Assembly: GCA_031935845.1 (NCBI GenBank)
Contig: JAJBWA010000031.1
Span: 1-5,862 of the forward strand
Source of the DNA: UBA9732 sp031935845
GTDB taxonomy: Bacteria > Spirochaetota > Spirochaetia > Sphaerochaetales > Sphaerochaetaceae
Length of the DNA: 5,862 nucleotides
Direction: 5' to 3'
Positions 1-5,663 of the stretch are shown here, in pieces (within the stretch, counting starts at the first letter, position 1; every line of letters begins with the position of its first letter). The notes beneath the pieces were generated by a model. It was not told where the DNA came from. It worked only from the letters and a program-made list of their open reading frames with translations, and ran no database searches. The translations under genes and the position numbers were made by a program.

Positions 1-7
1 ATTTCAT
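1..7 (-). CDS. Start of a further operon gene, only the first two codons inside the window
   Basis: An ATG lies at 7 to 5 on the minus strand, followed by AAA. Its last two bases and the next base form the TGA stop of the SorC regulator, giving an ATGA overlap. A near-perfect Shine-Dalgarno AAGGAGGA sits at 21 to 14, six bases before this ATG and inside the regulator's last codons, where it has no use for the regulator itself. This strongly suggests a third, translationally coupled gene of the aldolase operon running off the left edge. Its product cannot be seen. Operons of this type often contain a sugar kinase or transporter, but that is only a guess. Confidence 0.6.
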
Positions 8-972
8 ATCCTGTCCTCCTTGGAGAGCTCCTCGCTCATCTCGTTGACTGTCTTGTAATCCGTTATCAGTGTGTCGAATAGTTTGCATCTGGCTGCTGCG
101 ATTATGGCCGGGATCTTTTCCTTTCCGGCGCAGATGCAGACCTTGTTTGCAGTATGCTGAAGAGCCCCCTGCGTTATTCCTGCATATCTGAATCTGCTTC
201 CGTAGGGTTCCATATAGCCATTGTCGTTGAAGAATCTTGCCAGTATGTCGCCCTTCACGCCATTGTCCGTAAGGTATTTGTATTCACCTTCCGTGAAGCT
301 GTTCAGCGGATAGCTCTTGATGTTGGTGAACGATCCCAGTCCGAACACGGCCATGTCCAGGTTCTTCCAGATGTCGTGGATTTCGCTGTAGGCACGCCTG
401 ATCTGCTCCAGCTCCTCTTCGTTGCGCAGCGTGAGCATCGGGACGTTGTAGTAATATGCCCTGGATGCGAGCTTGGTGGCGGCATGGTTGACTATGACGC
501 TTTCCTGGTACTCTGCCAACGTGCTTCCGATGCTTCCCATCAGCGGCACGATCTTGGGCGTGAAGCGCTTGCGCTCGGGGCACTGCTTAATCCTCAGCAC
601 TGTCTCGTAGATGGTGGATCCCCAGCCGATTCCCACGCTCATGCCCGCCTTGATTTCCCTCTGGAGATAGCGGGAAGCAGTCTCGGAGACATCGTTCAGA
701 CGGTCTCTTCTGTCGATTCCCGTGGTACTGGAGGAGGGGGCGATGATGAGCTCCCTGATTCCGAGCATGGATGCGATGTCCATGGCAAGGTCCCTGAACC
801 TGCGCGGCGGCTGGACGGTTATGGTGACGATCCCCAGGCTTCGGGCCTTTTCCAGAGCCCTCGAGACCATCGGGCGCGACATTGCCACCTTCCTGGCAAT
901 CTCGTCCTGGGTGTTTCCGCTTTCGTAATACAGTGAAGCTATCTTGTAGAGGACATTGACGTCTTCAAGCAC
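4..972 (-). CDS. SorC/DeoR-type sugar-responsive transcriptional regulator
   Basis: This is a 322-residue cytoplasmic DNA-binding protein of the SorC family (N-terminal helix-turn-helix plus C-terminal sugar-phosphate-binding domain), at about the usual family length. The helix-turn-helix lies at roughly residues 19-48 (GNTQDEIARKVAMSRPMVSR and on). The effector domain shows family landmarks: GIGWGST at 114-120, DMAVFGLGSF at 206-215, GDILARFF at 241-248, and a late IPAIIAAARCKLFDTLITD segment at 287-305 that matches the sugar-phosphate site region. The start is GTG at 972, chosen because it lies three bases after the aldolase stop and has AGGGG seven bases upstream; no better in-frame start is visible. 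It is co-transcribed with the aldolase and probably regulates its own operon through the palindrome at 1754-1780, with a phosphorylated sugar or sugar analogue as inducer. Family assignment is firm; the effector and whether it represses or activates are unknown. Confidence 0.9.
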   Translation of the reverse strand: MLEDVNVLYKIASLYYESGNTQDEIARKVAMSRPMVSRALEKARSLGIVTITVQPPRRFRDLAMDIASMLGIRELIIAPSSSTTGIDRRDRLNDVSETASRYLQREIKAGMSVGIGWGSTIYETVLRIKQCPERKRFTPKIVPLMGSIGSTLAEYQESVIVNHAATKLASRAYYYNVPMLTLRNEEELEQIRRAYSEIHDIWKNLDMAVFGLGSFTNIKSYPLNSFTEGEYKYLTDNGVKGDILARFFNDNGYMEPYGSRFRYAGITQGALQHTANKVCICAGKEKIPAIIAAARCKLFDTLITDYKTVNEMSEELSKEDRI

Positions 973-975
973 TGC

Positions 976-1722
976 CTAACCCCTGAGAGCTTTGTCCAGG
1001 TCCTTTATCAGGGCCCTTATGTCTTCTGCCTGGAAGAGGTTGCGTCCGAAGGCGAGTCCCTTGACTCCCTTGGCCACCACCTCCTTCACGACATCGGTGA
1101 TGTCACCGTCCTTGGGTCCGCCGGCCAGGATCACCGGTACGGGACAGTTGGACGTGACCTTGTCGAAATCCTTGCAGTAGAATGCCTTGATTACATCGGC
1201 ACCGATCTCTGCGGCAATCCTTGCGCCGGAAGCTATGAATGTGGTGTCGTTGTTCATGGTGTAGTCGGCGTTGAGGACCTCGGCGATCACGGGGATTCCC
1301 AGCCTGTGGTAGTCCTCGCACACGCGGGCCAGTTCAAGCTGACATTCCTTGTCGCGCTTGCCGTTGAGCACGAACATGAACAGCGCGGCATCGGCTCCGA
1401 GCTTTGCGGCCAGATCTGCGCTTGCTATGCTCTGGTGAAGGTCATTGTCATATGATGTGTAATTGTCTCCGATCATGGTACCGCCGACAGAAGCCCTGAG
1501 GACCAGAAGCTTGTCATCCATTGCCTTGCTGCAGACATGGCCTGCCATGCCGGGATTCAGGATGAATCCGTCAAGAGCGGTATCCTTGAGTGACTTCACC
1601 AGTTCCGGTGTGTTCCGGAGCCCGTCCATGAGTCCGTAGATCTGCGGGTGGTCGAATGCTGCGACGAATAGTTTTCCTTTGTTGGCGAACAGTCTCGCCG
1701 TTCTTCTTTCAAGTCCTGTCAT
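976..1722 (-). CDS. DhnA/LsrF-type class I aldolase (DeoC/LacD superfamily)
   Basis: This is a 248-residue TIM-barrel aldolase of the DhnA (class I fructose-bisphosphate aldolase)/LsrF group, expected to form a Schiff base with a sugar-phosphate substrate in the cytoplasm. Visible landmarks are AAFDHPQ at 21-27 (the DH-containing first strand), IAEVLN at 146-151, DVIKAFY at 176-182 with K179 as the likely Schiff-base lysine, VPVILAGGPK at 195-204, and GLAFGRNLFQ at 222-231, the phosphate-binding end of the barrel. It is shorter than E. coli LsrF (about 290 residues), mainly for lack of N-terminal sequence. The ATG at 1722 has AAGGAG six bases upstream, so the start is secure. It is the first gene of the operon with the SorC regulator. 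The substrate could be a ketose bisphosphate, an AI-2-like phosphate or another phosphorylated sugar; sequence alone does not decide. Confidence 0.85.
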   Translation of the reverse strand: MTGLERRTARLFANKGKLFVAAFDHPQIYGLMDGLRNTPELVKSLKDTALDGFILNPGMAGHVCSKAMDDKLLVLRASVGGTMIGDNYTSYDNDLHQSIASADLAAKLGADAALFMFVLNGKRDKECQLELARVCEDYHRLGIPVIAEVLNADYTMNNDTTFIASGARIAAEIGADVIKAFYCKDFDKVTSNCPVPVILAGGPKDGDITDVVKEVVAKGVKGLAFGRNLFQAEDIRALIKDLDKALRG

Positions 1723-1728
1723 GCGGGT

Positions 1729-1734
1729 CTCCTT
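1729..1734 (-). promoter_or_regulatory. Ribosome binding site of the aldolase gene
   Basis: AAGGAG reads on the minus strand six bases before the ATG at 1722. It fixes the start of the aldolase, and its near-consensus form suggests efficient translation of the first operon gene. Confidence 0.8.
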
Positions 1735-1753
1735 AATGTGTCCTGTCCGTTTA

Positions 1754-1780
1754 TGAACAAATGTTCATGAACTTTGTTCA
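1754..1780. promoter_or_regulatory. Nested palindromic operator, probable SorC regulator site
   Basis: Four TGAAC/GTTCA half-sites occur in 27 bp. The outer arms TGAACAAA (1754-1761) and TTTGTTCA (1773-1780) are perfect 8-bp inverted repeats, and between them lies the perfect palindrome GTTCATGAAC (1763-1772). The left half alone also forms TGAACA-AA-TGTTCA. The site begins about 7 bases downstream of the predicted transcription start of the aldolase-regulator operon, a position suited to repression. SorC-family proteins commonly bind as tetramers to paired dyads, which fits the four half-sites. Binding by the neighbouring regulator is inferred from proximity and symmetry. Confidence 0.75.
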
Positions 1781-1792
1781 CGGCACGGTTTC

Positions 1793-1822
1793 ATTATATG
1801 CACCGCATTTCCGAGCTGTCAA
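1793..1822 (-). promoter_or_regulatory. Consensus sigma-70 promoter of the aldolase-regulator operon
   Basis: On the minus strand a perfect -35 TTGACA (1822 to 1817) and a perfect -10 TATAAT (1798 to 1793) are separated by 18 bases. Transcription would start near 1786, leaving a leader of about 64 bases that contains the palindromic operator and the ribosome binding site of the aldolase. A promoter this strong next to an operator is typical of a gene set held off by a repressor. Confidence 0.8.
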
Positions 1823-1845
1823 ACTCTTTATACAGTATATATATC

Positions 1846-1851
1846 TATAAT
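1846..1851 (+). promoter_or_regulatory. Possible -10 element of the deaminase gene
   Basis: A perfect TATAAT reads on the plus strand, 51 bases before the deaminase ATG, within a TA-rich run (1828-1851). No good -35 hexamer stands 16-18 bases upstream; that stretch instead abuts the -35 of the divergent aldolase promoter, so polymerase binding at the two may compete. The TA-rich run gives several alternative -10 registers, so the exact start is uncertain. Confidence 0.45.
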
Positions 1852-1902
1852 CCGGGTTGAATTCGGCCCTGCATTGTGGCATTGTATTATCCGGAGGCTC
1901 AA

Positions 1903-2379
1903 ATGGACCATCTGAAATATCTTCTTGCGGCCAACGAGGTTGCACGCAGGGCCAGGGAAAACGGCAACACTCCGTTCGGAGCCGTGCTTGTGGATGAAAA
2001 CGGAAACATAGTCATGGAGCAGGGCAATGCGGAGAAGGACCTGCATGACGCCACCGCCCATGCAGAACGCATGCTTGCAAGCCGCGCCAGCCAGGCCTTC
2101 AGCAGGGAGTTCCTGTGGAAGTGCACCCTCTATACTACGTTCGAGCCATGCTGCATGTGCACCGGTGCCATCTACTGGGCAAACATCGGACGCATAGTCT
2201 ACGGAGTGACTGAGGAGAAGCTTCTCCAGATGACGGGTGCGGACGACAAGAACCCCACGTTCAACATCTCATGCCGCACCATTCTTGCCGCGGGACAGAA
2301 GAAGATAGAGGTCCTGGGGCCTTTCCCCGAGATAGGGCATGCCGTTGAGGAAGTCCACAGAGGTTTCTGGAACAATTAA
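1903..2379 (+). CDS. Zinc-dependent nucleoside/nucleobase deaminase (CDA fold, COG0590 type)
   Basis: This 158-residue cytoplasmic enzyme belongs to the cytidine deaminase-like superfamily, in the TadA/guanine deaminase branch. The zinc and catalytic site is complete: H53-A-E55 (TAHAER), where H53 binds zinc and E55 shuttles protons, and P82-C83-C84-M-C86 (EPCCMC), where C83 and C86 are the other ligands. TPFGAVLVD at 23-31 is the substrate-side loop, and TGAIYWANIGRIVYG at 87-101 follows the second motif. The start is the ATG at 1903 with GGAGG five bases upstream; an in-frame GTG at 1876 has no such site. The usual TadA stretch DPKxGA after VYG is absent (VTEEKLLQMTGADDKNP here), so a guanine, cytosine or other base deaminase is more likely than the tRNA enzyme. 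It is a single-gene unit that overlaps the convergent flavoprotein gene at its stop. Superfamily is firm; substrate is open. Confidence 0.9.
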   Translation: MDHLKYLLAANEVARRARENGNTPFGAVLVDENGNIVMEQGNAEKDLHDATAHAERMLASRASQAFSREFLWKCTLYTTFEPCCMCTGAIYWANIGRIVYGVTEEKLLQMTGADDKNPTFNISCRTILAAGQKKIEVLGPFPEIGHAVEEVHRGFWNN

Positions 2380-3764
2380 TTCTCTTCGAGTATCTCTCTT
2401 GCAACGAACACGCCGCTGGCCGATGCGTGTGAGAGCGAGTGCGTGACGCCGCTTCCGTCGCCGATCATGTACAGGCCCTTGTATCTGGTCTCCAGATGAG
2501 CGTCCACCTTGACTTCCATGTTGTAGAACTTGACCTCAACGCCGTAAAGCAACGTATCGTCGTTGGCTGTGCCGGGAGCAATGCGGTCAAGGGCATAGAT
2601 CATCTCGATTATGCCGTCCAGGATACGCTTGGGCAGTACCAGCGAGAGGTCGCCGGGCTCTGCCTGCAGCGTGGGGCGCACGAAGCTTTCCTCAATTCTC
2701 TTGTGGTTGCTGCGCCTTCCGCGGATCAGGTCTCCGAAACGCTGGACTATGACGCCGCCTCCCAGCATGTTGGAAAGCCTTGCAATGCCTTCGCCGTAGC
2801 CGTTTGAATCCTTGAAGGGCTCGGTGAAATGCTTGGATACAAGAAGTGCGAAGTTCGTGTTCTCCGTGCGCTGGGAAGGATCCTCGAAACTATGTCCGTT
2901 TACTGTGACGATACCGTTTGTATTTTCATTTACCACAATACCATAGGGGTTCATGCAGAACGTACGGACGTTGTCTTCGAACTTCTCCGTGCGGTAGACG
3001 ATCTTGCTCTCGTAGAGCTTGTCCGTAAGCGGTGCAAATACGGAGGCGGGAAGCTCCACGCGCACGCCGATGTCAACGCGGTTGGAGAGCGTCTCTATCT
3101 TCAGCTTGCGGCAGATTTCCTCCACCCATTTGCTTCCGCTGCGGCCTACCGAGACTATGCACCTGGGGCATTCGTAGGTGGCCTTGTCCGTGATGACGCG
3201 GTATGTGCCGTCAACGACTTCAATGCTGCTGACCGGCTCCATGAAGTGGAAGTCTATGTGGTCCTTCATCTCCTCGTAGAGGTTCTGCAGCACGATGTAG
3301 TTTATGTCTGTTCCAAGGTGTCTGACGGATGCGTTGAGGAGCTTGAGCTTGTTCTGCATGCACAGGCGTGATATCTCCGAACCTGCGGTGGTGTAGAGCT
3401 TTGTACCTTCGCCGCCGTGGGTCATGTTGATCTGGTCCACATACTGCATGAGCTCGGTGGCCTGCCACTTTCCGATGTGCTCGCACAGCGTGCCGCCGAA
3501 GTCATTGGTGATGTTGTATTTTCCGTCGGAGAATGCTCCGGCGCCGCCGAATCCGGACATGATGGAGCAGGGCCTGCAGCCTATGCAGGTCTTGACCTTC
3601 TTTCCGTCAATCGGGCATCTGCGCTTGTCCAGTGAGTTGCCCATCTCGATCACGGCAACCCTGAGCGAGGGCTTGCCTTTCATGAGCTCGTAGGCGGAGA
3701 AGATTCCGCCCGGGCCGGCACCGATTATTATCACGTCATATTTGTTGTTGTTCGAGTCAGACAT
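2376..3764 (-). CDS. FAD-dependent dehydrogenase with cysteine cluster (COG2509-like), function unknown
   Basis: This 462-residue flavoprotein opens with a Rossmann dinucleotide-binding motif, DVIIIGAGPGG at 10-20, followed by the acidic end of the second strand (VAVIE, 36-40). It ends with the matching FAD-binding segment LYMIGDGSGVTHSLSHASAS at 431-450, so it is full length. Between these lies a family hallmark: a four-cysteine cluster C50, C60, C63, C66 (the last three spaced CxxCxxC) followed directly by GFGGAGAFSDGK at 71-82. The cysteines could bind a metal or iron-sulfur centre or act in redox; none of this can be proved here. The pattern fits the uncharacterised dehydrogenases of COG2509, common in anaerobes. 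There are no membrane segments or signal peptide. The ATG at 3764 lacks a Shine-Dalgarno sequence and lies close to a predicted promoter. It is divergent from the purine operon and convergent with the deaminase; the reaction is unknown. Confidence 0.85.
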   Translation of the reverse strand: MSDSNNNKYDVIIIGAGPGGIFSAYELMKGKPSLRVAVIEMGNSLDKRRCPIDGKKVKTCIGCRPCSIMSGFGGAGAFSDGKYNITNDFGGTLCEHIGKWQATELMQYVDQINMTHGGEGTKLYTTAGSEISRLCMQNKLKLLNASVRHLGTDINYIVLQNLYEEMKDHIDFHFMEPVSSIEVVDGTYRVITDKATYECPRCIVSVGRSGSKWVEEICRKLKIETLSNRVDIGVRVELPASVFAPLTDKLYESKIVYRTEKFEDNVRTFCMNPYGIVVNENTNGIVTVNGHSFEDPSQRTENTNFALLVSKHFTEPFKDSNGYGEGIARLSNMLGGGVIVQRFGDLIRGRRSNHKRIEESFVRPTLQAEPGDLSLVLPKRILDGIIEMIYALDRIAPGTANDDTLLYGVEVKFYNMEVKVDAHLETRYKGLYMIGDGSGVTHSLSHASASGVFVAREILEEN

Positions 3765-3773
3765 AGCACGTCA

Positions 3774-3802
3774 ACTGTACTATTCTTTGAATTTATTTTC
3801 AA
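3774..3802 (-). promoter_or_regulatory. Predicted promoter of the flavoprotein gene
   Basis: On the minus strand TTGAAA (3802 to 3797) is followed after 17 bases by TACAGT (3779 to 3774). Initiation about seven bases downstream would fall near 3767, only a few bases before the ATG at 3764. That agrees with the lack of any Shine-Dalgarno sequence there. An alternative -10, CATAAT at about 3808 to 3803, would give a longer leader but has a poor -35. Confidence 0.45.
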
Positions 3803-3814
3803 TTATGCTAACAT
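3787..3814 (+). promoter_or_regulatory. Predicted promoter of the purO-purH operon, near-leaderless
   Basis: TTGAAT (3787-3792), a 16-base spacer and TAACAT (3809-3814) form a moderate sigma-70-like promoter whose start would fall at or within a few bases of the ATG at 3821. An alternative -10, TATGCT (3804-3809), also gives a leader of only about five bases. The -35 is mirrored by that of the flavoprotein promoter: TTGAA (3787-3791) and TTCAA (3798-3802) form an inverted repeat, so the two divergent promoters overlap. Confidence 0.4.
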
Positions 3815-3820
3815 GTTCCC

Positions 3821-4480
3821 ATGACTACTTCTGAGTATTTATGCGGAAACAGATACCCCGGCAGGATCATCGCCGCGGGGATTACTCCGGGCGGCAGACT
3901 GGTGTACGCCTACGCCATCATGGGCCGCAGTGCCGGCAGCCGCAACAGGGTCTTCAGGACCCATGGGGACGAGCTCTACACCGTGCCGTTCGACGCCACC
4001 TCCATCAAGGATCCGACGCTTCTGATCTACCCGGCCATCCTGGCAGCAGGTGCCCGCAAGATAGTTGCCAACGGCAACCACAGCCTGGACATCCAGCGCG
4101 GTCTTTTCGAAAGCAAGTCGCCGGCACAGTGCCTGAAGAGCCGCACATACGAACCCGACGATCCCCATTTCACACCCAGGATTTCACTTGTGATAGAGCT
4201 CGATGCCTTTGAGTTCGGCATCCTGAGGCGTCTTCCGGACGGAAGCTGCGACAGGAGCTTCTGGCGTCTTCCGCGCAAGCCGGGCGTCCTGTACATGATC
4301 CACACATATGAAGGAGACGGCAATCCGCTTCCGTCTTTCCGTGGAGAGCCGAGGGTCCTTGAGGCCGAGGACGGCTACGCCGATATCCTGTGGAACAGTC
4401 TGGACAAAGAAAACCGCATATCGCTTTACGTAAGGGAAGGGGATGACACGGTAGTCATCAATGCAAGGGAGGCAGAATGA
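3821..4480 (+). CDS. purO: IMP cyclohydrolase, PurO type (archaeal-type family)
   Basis: This 219-residue protein matches the IMP cyclohydrolase family first described as PurO in archaea, and would close FAICAR to IMP, the last step of de novo purine synthesis. Landmarks are NRYPGRIIAAG at 10-20, YAIMGRSAGSRNRVF at 31-45 (the glycine/arginine-rich segment of the family), NGNHS at 84-88, FTPRIS at 117-122 and HTYEGDGNPLPSFRGEP at 161-177. It is unrelated in fold to the N-terminal cyclohydrolase domain of bacterial and animal PurH. The ATG at 3821 is used because the conserved NRYPGR block begins ten residues in; no Shine-Dalgarno sequence precedes it, and the promoter lies so close that the mRNA may be almost leaderless. 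The stop overlaps the next ATG (4477-4480), and that next gene supplies exactly the activity that precedes this one, which strongly supports the assignment. Confidence 0.88.
   Translation: MTTSEYLCGNRYPGRIIAAGITPGGRLVYAYAIMGRSAGSRNRVFRTHGDELYTVPFDATSIKDPTLLIYPAILAAGARKIVANGNHSLDIQRGLFESKSPAQCLKSRTYEPDDPHFTPRISLVIELDAFEFGILRRLPDGSCDRSFWRLPRKPGVLYMIHTYEGDGNPLPSFRGEPRVLEAEDGYADILWNSLDKENRISLYVREGDDTVVINAREAE
4465..4472 (+). promoter_or_regulatory. Ribosome binding site of purH inside the end of purO
   Basis: AAGGGAGG lies in the last codons of the cyclohydrolase gene. It is four bases before the ATG at 4477 and ten before an in-frame ATG at 4483. Either start could be used: the first overlaps the purO stop as ATGA, while the second removes only two residues. 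Both give tight coupling of the two enzymes. Confidence 0.65.
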
Positions 4481-5643
4481 GGATGGATCTCAAGTACGGC
4501 TGCAATCCGAATCAGAAGAAAGCATACATCGAGTCTTCCGGCGACATGCCGCTGACTGTGCTCAACGGAAAGCCGGGCTACATAAACCTGATGGATGCGC
4601 TCAACGGATGGCAGCTTGTTTCCGAGCTCAAGGCCGCAACGGGCATGAGTGCGGCGGCATCGTTCAAGCATGTGTCGCCGGCAGGGGCTGCGGTAGCGTT
4701 ACCGCTGGACGATACAGAAAGACGTATGTATTTCGTTCCGGCGTCCAGAATGCTCACTCCGCTTTCAACTGCCTACATCAGGGCACGCGGCGCCGACCGC
4801 ATGGCATCTTTCGGAGACTTCATCTCCCTTTCCGATGTCTGCGACGAATGTACGGCGTCAATCATCTCCAAGGAAGTCAGCGACGGCGTGATTGCTCCGG
4901 GCTATGAGCCTGCGGCCCTTGAGATCCTCAAGGCCAAGAAGGGCGGCGGCTATCTGGTACTGCAGATGGATGAGTCCTATGTTCCTGCTTCCGTGGAGAG
5001 GAAGACGATTTTCGGACTTGATATGGTTCAGGATCATAACGGCTGGGCGCCCTCCGACGGGACTTTCTCCGATATCAGGTCTGAAAGCAAGGCCATCCCG
5101 GCTTCGGCCAGACTGGACATGACCGTTGCCCTGATTGCCCTCAAGTATACCCAGTCCAATTCTGTCTGCTATGCCTACCGCGGGCAGACAATAGGGGTTG
5201 GTGCCGGGCAGCAGAGCCGTCTGGCATGTACCCGTCTTGCCGGCTCCAAGGCTGATCTGTGGAGCCTCAGGCAGTCTCCCAAGGTGCTGAGTCTATCATT
5301 CCTAAAAGGGAAAACTAGAAACGAAAAAGACAACATAATCGAGCAATATCTGGCCGATGACCCGGAAATCGACGTGATCGGAGACTGGAAACAGTACTTC
5401 TCCGAGAAGCCTGAAATCTTTACCAAAGAGGAGAAGAAGGCCTACATTTCCGGCATAAAGGGCATCAGCCTGTCATCGGACGGTTTCTTCCCGTTCAGGG
5501 ACAACATCGACCGTGCGGCAAAGTCGGGCGTCAGCTATGTGGCGGAGCCGGGCGGTTCGGCCAGGGATGAGGACATCATCAGGGCTGCGGATGAACACGG
5601 AATGACACTGGTGTTCACGCACGCAAGGCTGTTCCATCATTGA
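4477..5643 (+). CDS. purH: AICAR transformylase (stand-alone PurH C-terminal domain, ATIC-like)
   Basis: This 388-residue enzyme formylates AICAR to FAICAR with 10-formyltetrahydrofolate. It is the AICARFT half of PurH alone: the first conserved block, LKYGCNPNQ, is at residues 5-13, so the MGS-like cyclohydrolase domain (about 200 residues) is missing and not just interrupted. Catalytic landmarks are intact: SFKHVSPAG at 62-70 with the K64-H65 pair, RARGADRMASFGDF at 102-115, KYTQSNSVCYA at 223-233 with N228, IGVGAGQQSR at 239-248, and SDGFFPFRDNID at 334-345. An insert of about 65 residues between QQSR and SDGFFPF (CTRLAG...WSLRQSPKVL) and the C-terminal LFHH are known to me from animal ATIC and are absent from E. 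coli PurH. The upstream purO supplies the missing cyclohydrolase. Codons around 5296-5340 (CTA, AGA, AAA, ATA) are more AT-rich than the rest. Confidence 0.93.
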   Translation: MRMDLKYGCNPNQKKAYIESSGDMPLTVLNGKPGYINLMDALNGWQLVSELKAATGMSAAASFKHVSPAGAAVALPLDDTERRMYFVPASRMLTPLSTAYIRARGADRMASFGDFISLSDVCDECTASIISKEVSDGVIAPGYEPAALEILKAKKGGGYLVLQMDESYVPASVERKTIFGLDMVQDHNGWAPSDGTFSDIRSESKAIPASARLDMTVALIALKYTQSNSVCYAYRGQTIGVGAGQQSRLACTRLAGSKADLWSLRQSPKVLSLSFLKGKTRNEKDNIIEQYLADDPEIDVIGDWKQYFSEKPEIFTKEEKKAYISGIKGISLSSDGFFPFRDNIDRAAKSGVSYVAEPGGSARDEDIIRAADEHGMTLVFTHARLFHH

Positions 5644-5663
5644 TCAAAGGAGTGGTTGGGGCA

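Noticed and set aside
154..936. 260-codon open frame on the plus strand opposite the SorC regulator
   Set aside because: It lies wholly antisense to a gene with clear helix-turn-helix and sugar-binding motifs, has no recognisable domain, and is the kind of frame that GC-rich codon bias produces.
976..1722. Calling the aldolase lsrF
   Set aside because: Only the superfamily and catalytic motifs are shared; the protein is shorter and no AI-2 transport or kinase gene is visible in the window.
1876..1902. Upstream GTG start for the deaminase
   Set aside because: It would add nine residues without a ribosome binding site, whereas the ATG at 1903 has GGAGG five bases before it and begins at the expected position for the family.
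2829..3371. 180-codon open frame on the plus strand opposite the flavoprotein
   Set aside because: It is antisense to a well-supported FAD protein, shows no family motif and no convincing ribosome binding site.
3821..4480. Archaeal origin of the window, suggested by a PurO-type gene and the TA-rich run near 1830-1850
   Set aside because: The exact bacterial promoter on the minus strand, the SorC regulator and the strong Shine-Dalgarno sites point to a bacterium, and PurO-type proteins also occur in bacteria.
4461..4907. 148-codon frame overlapping the purO end and purH start
   Set aside because: It is a shifted frame of purH, with composition typical of an out-of-frame translation; purH motifs are unbroken in their own frame, so there is no frameshift.
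5644..5663. Terminator between purH and the aldo/keto reductase
   Set aside because: The 20-base gap contains a ribosome binding site and no hairpin followed by a T run.
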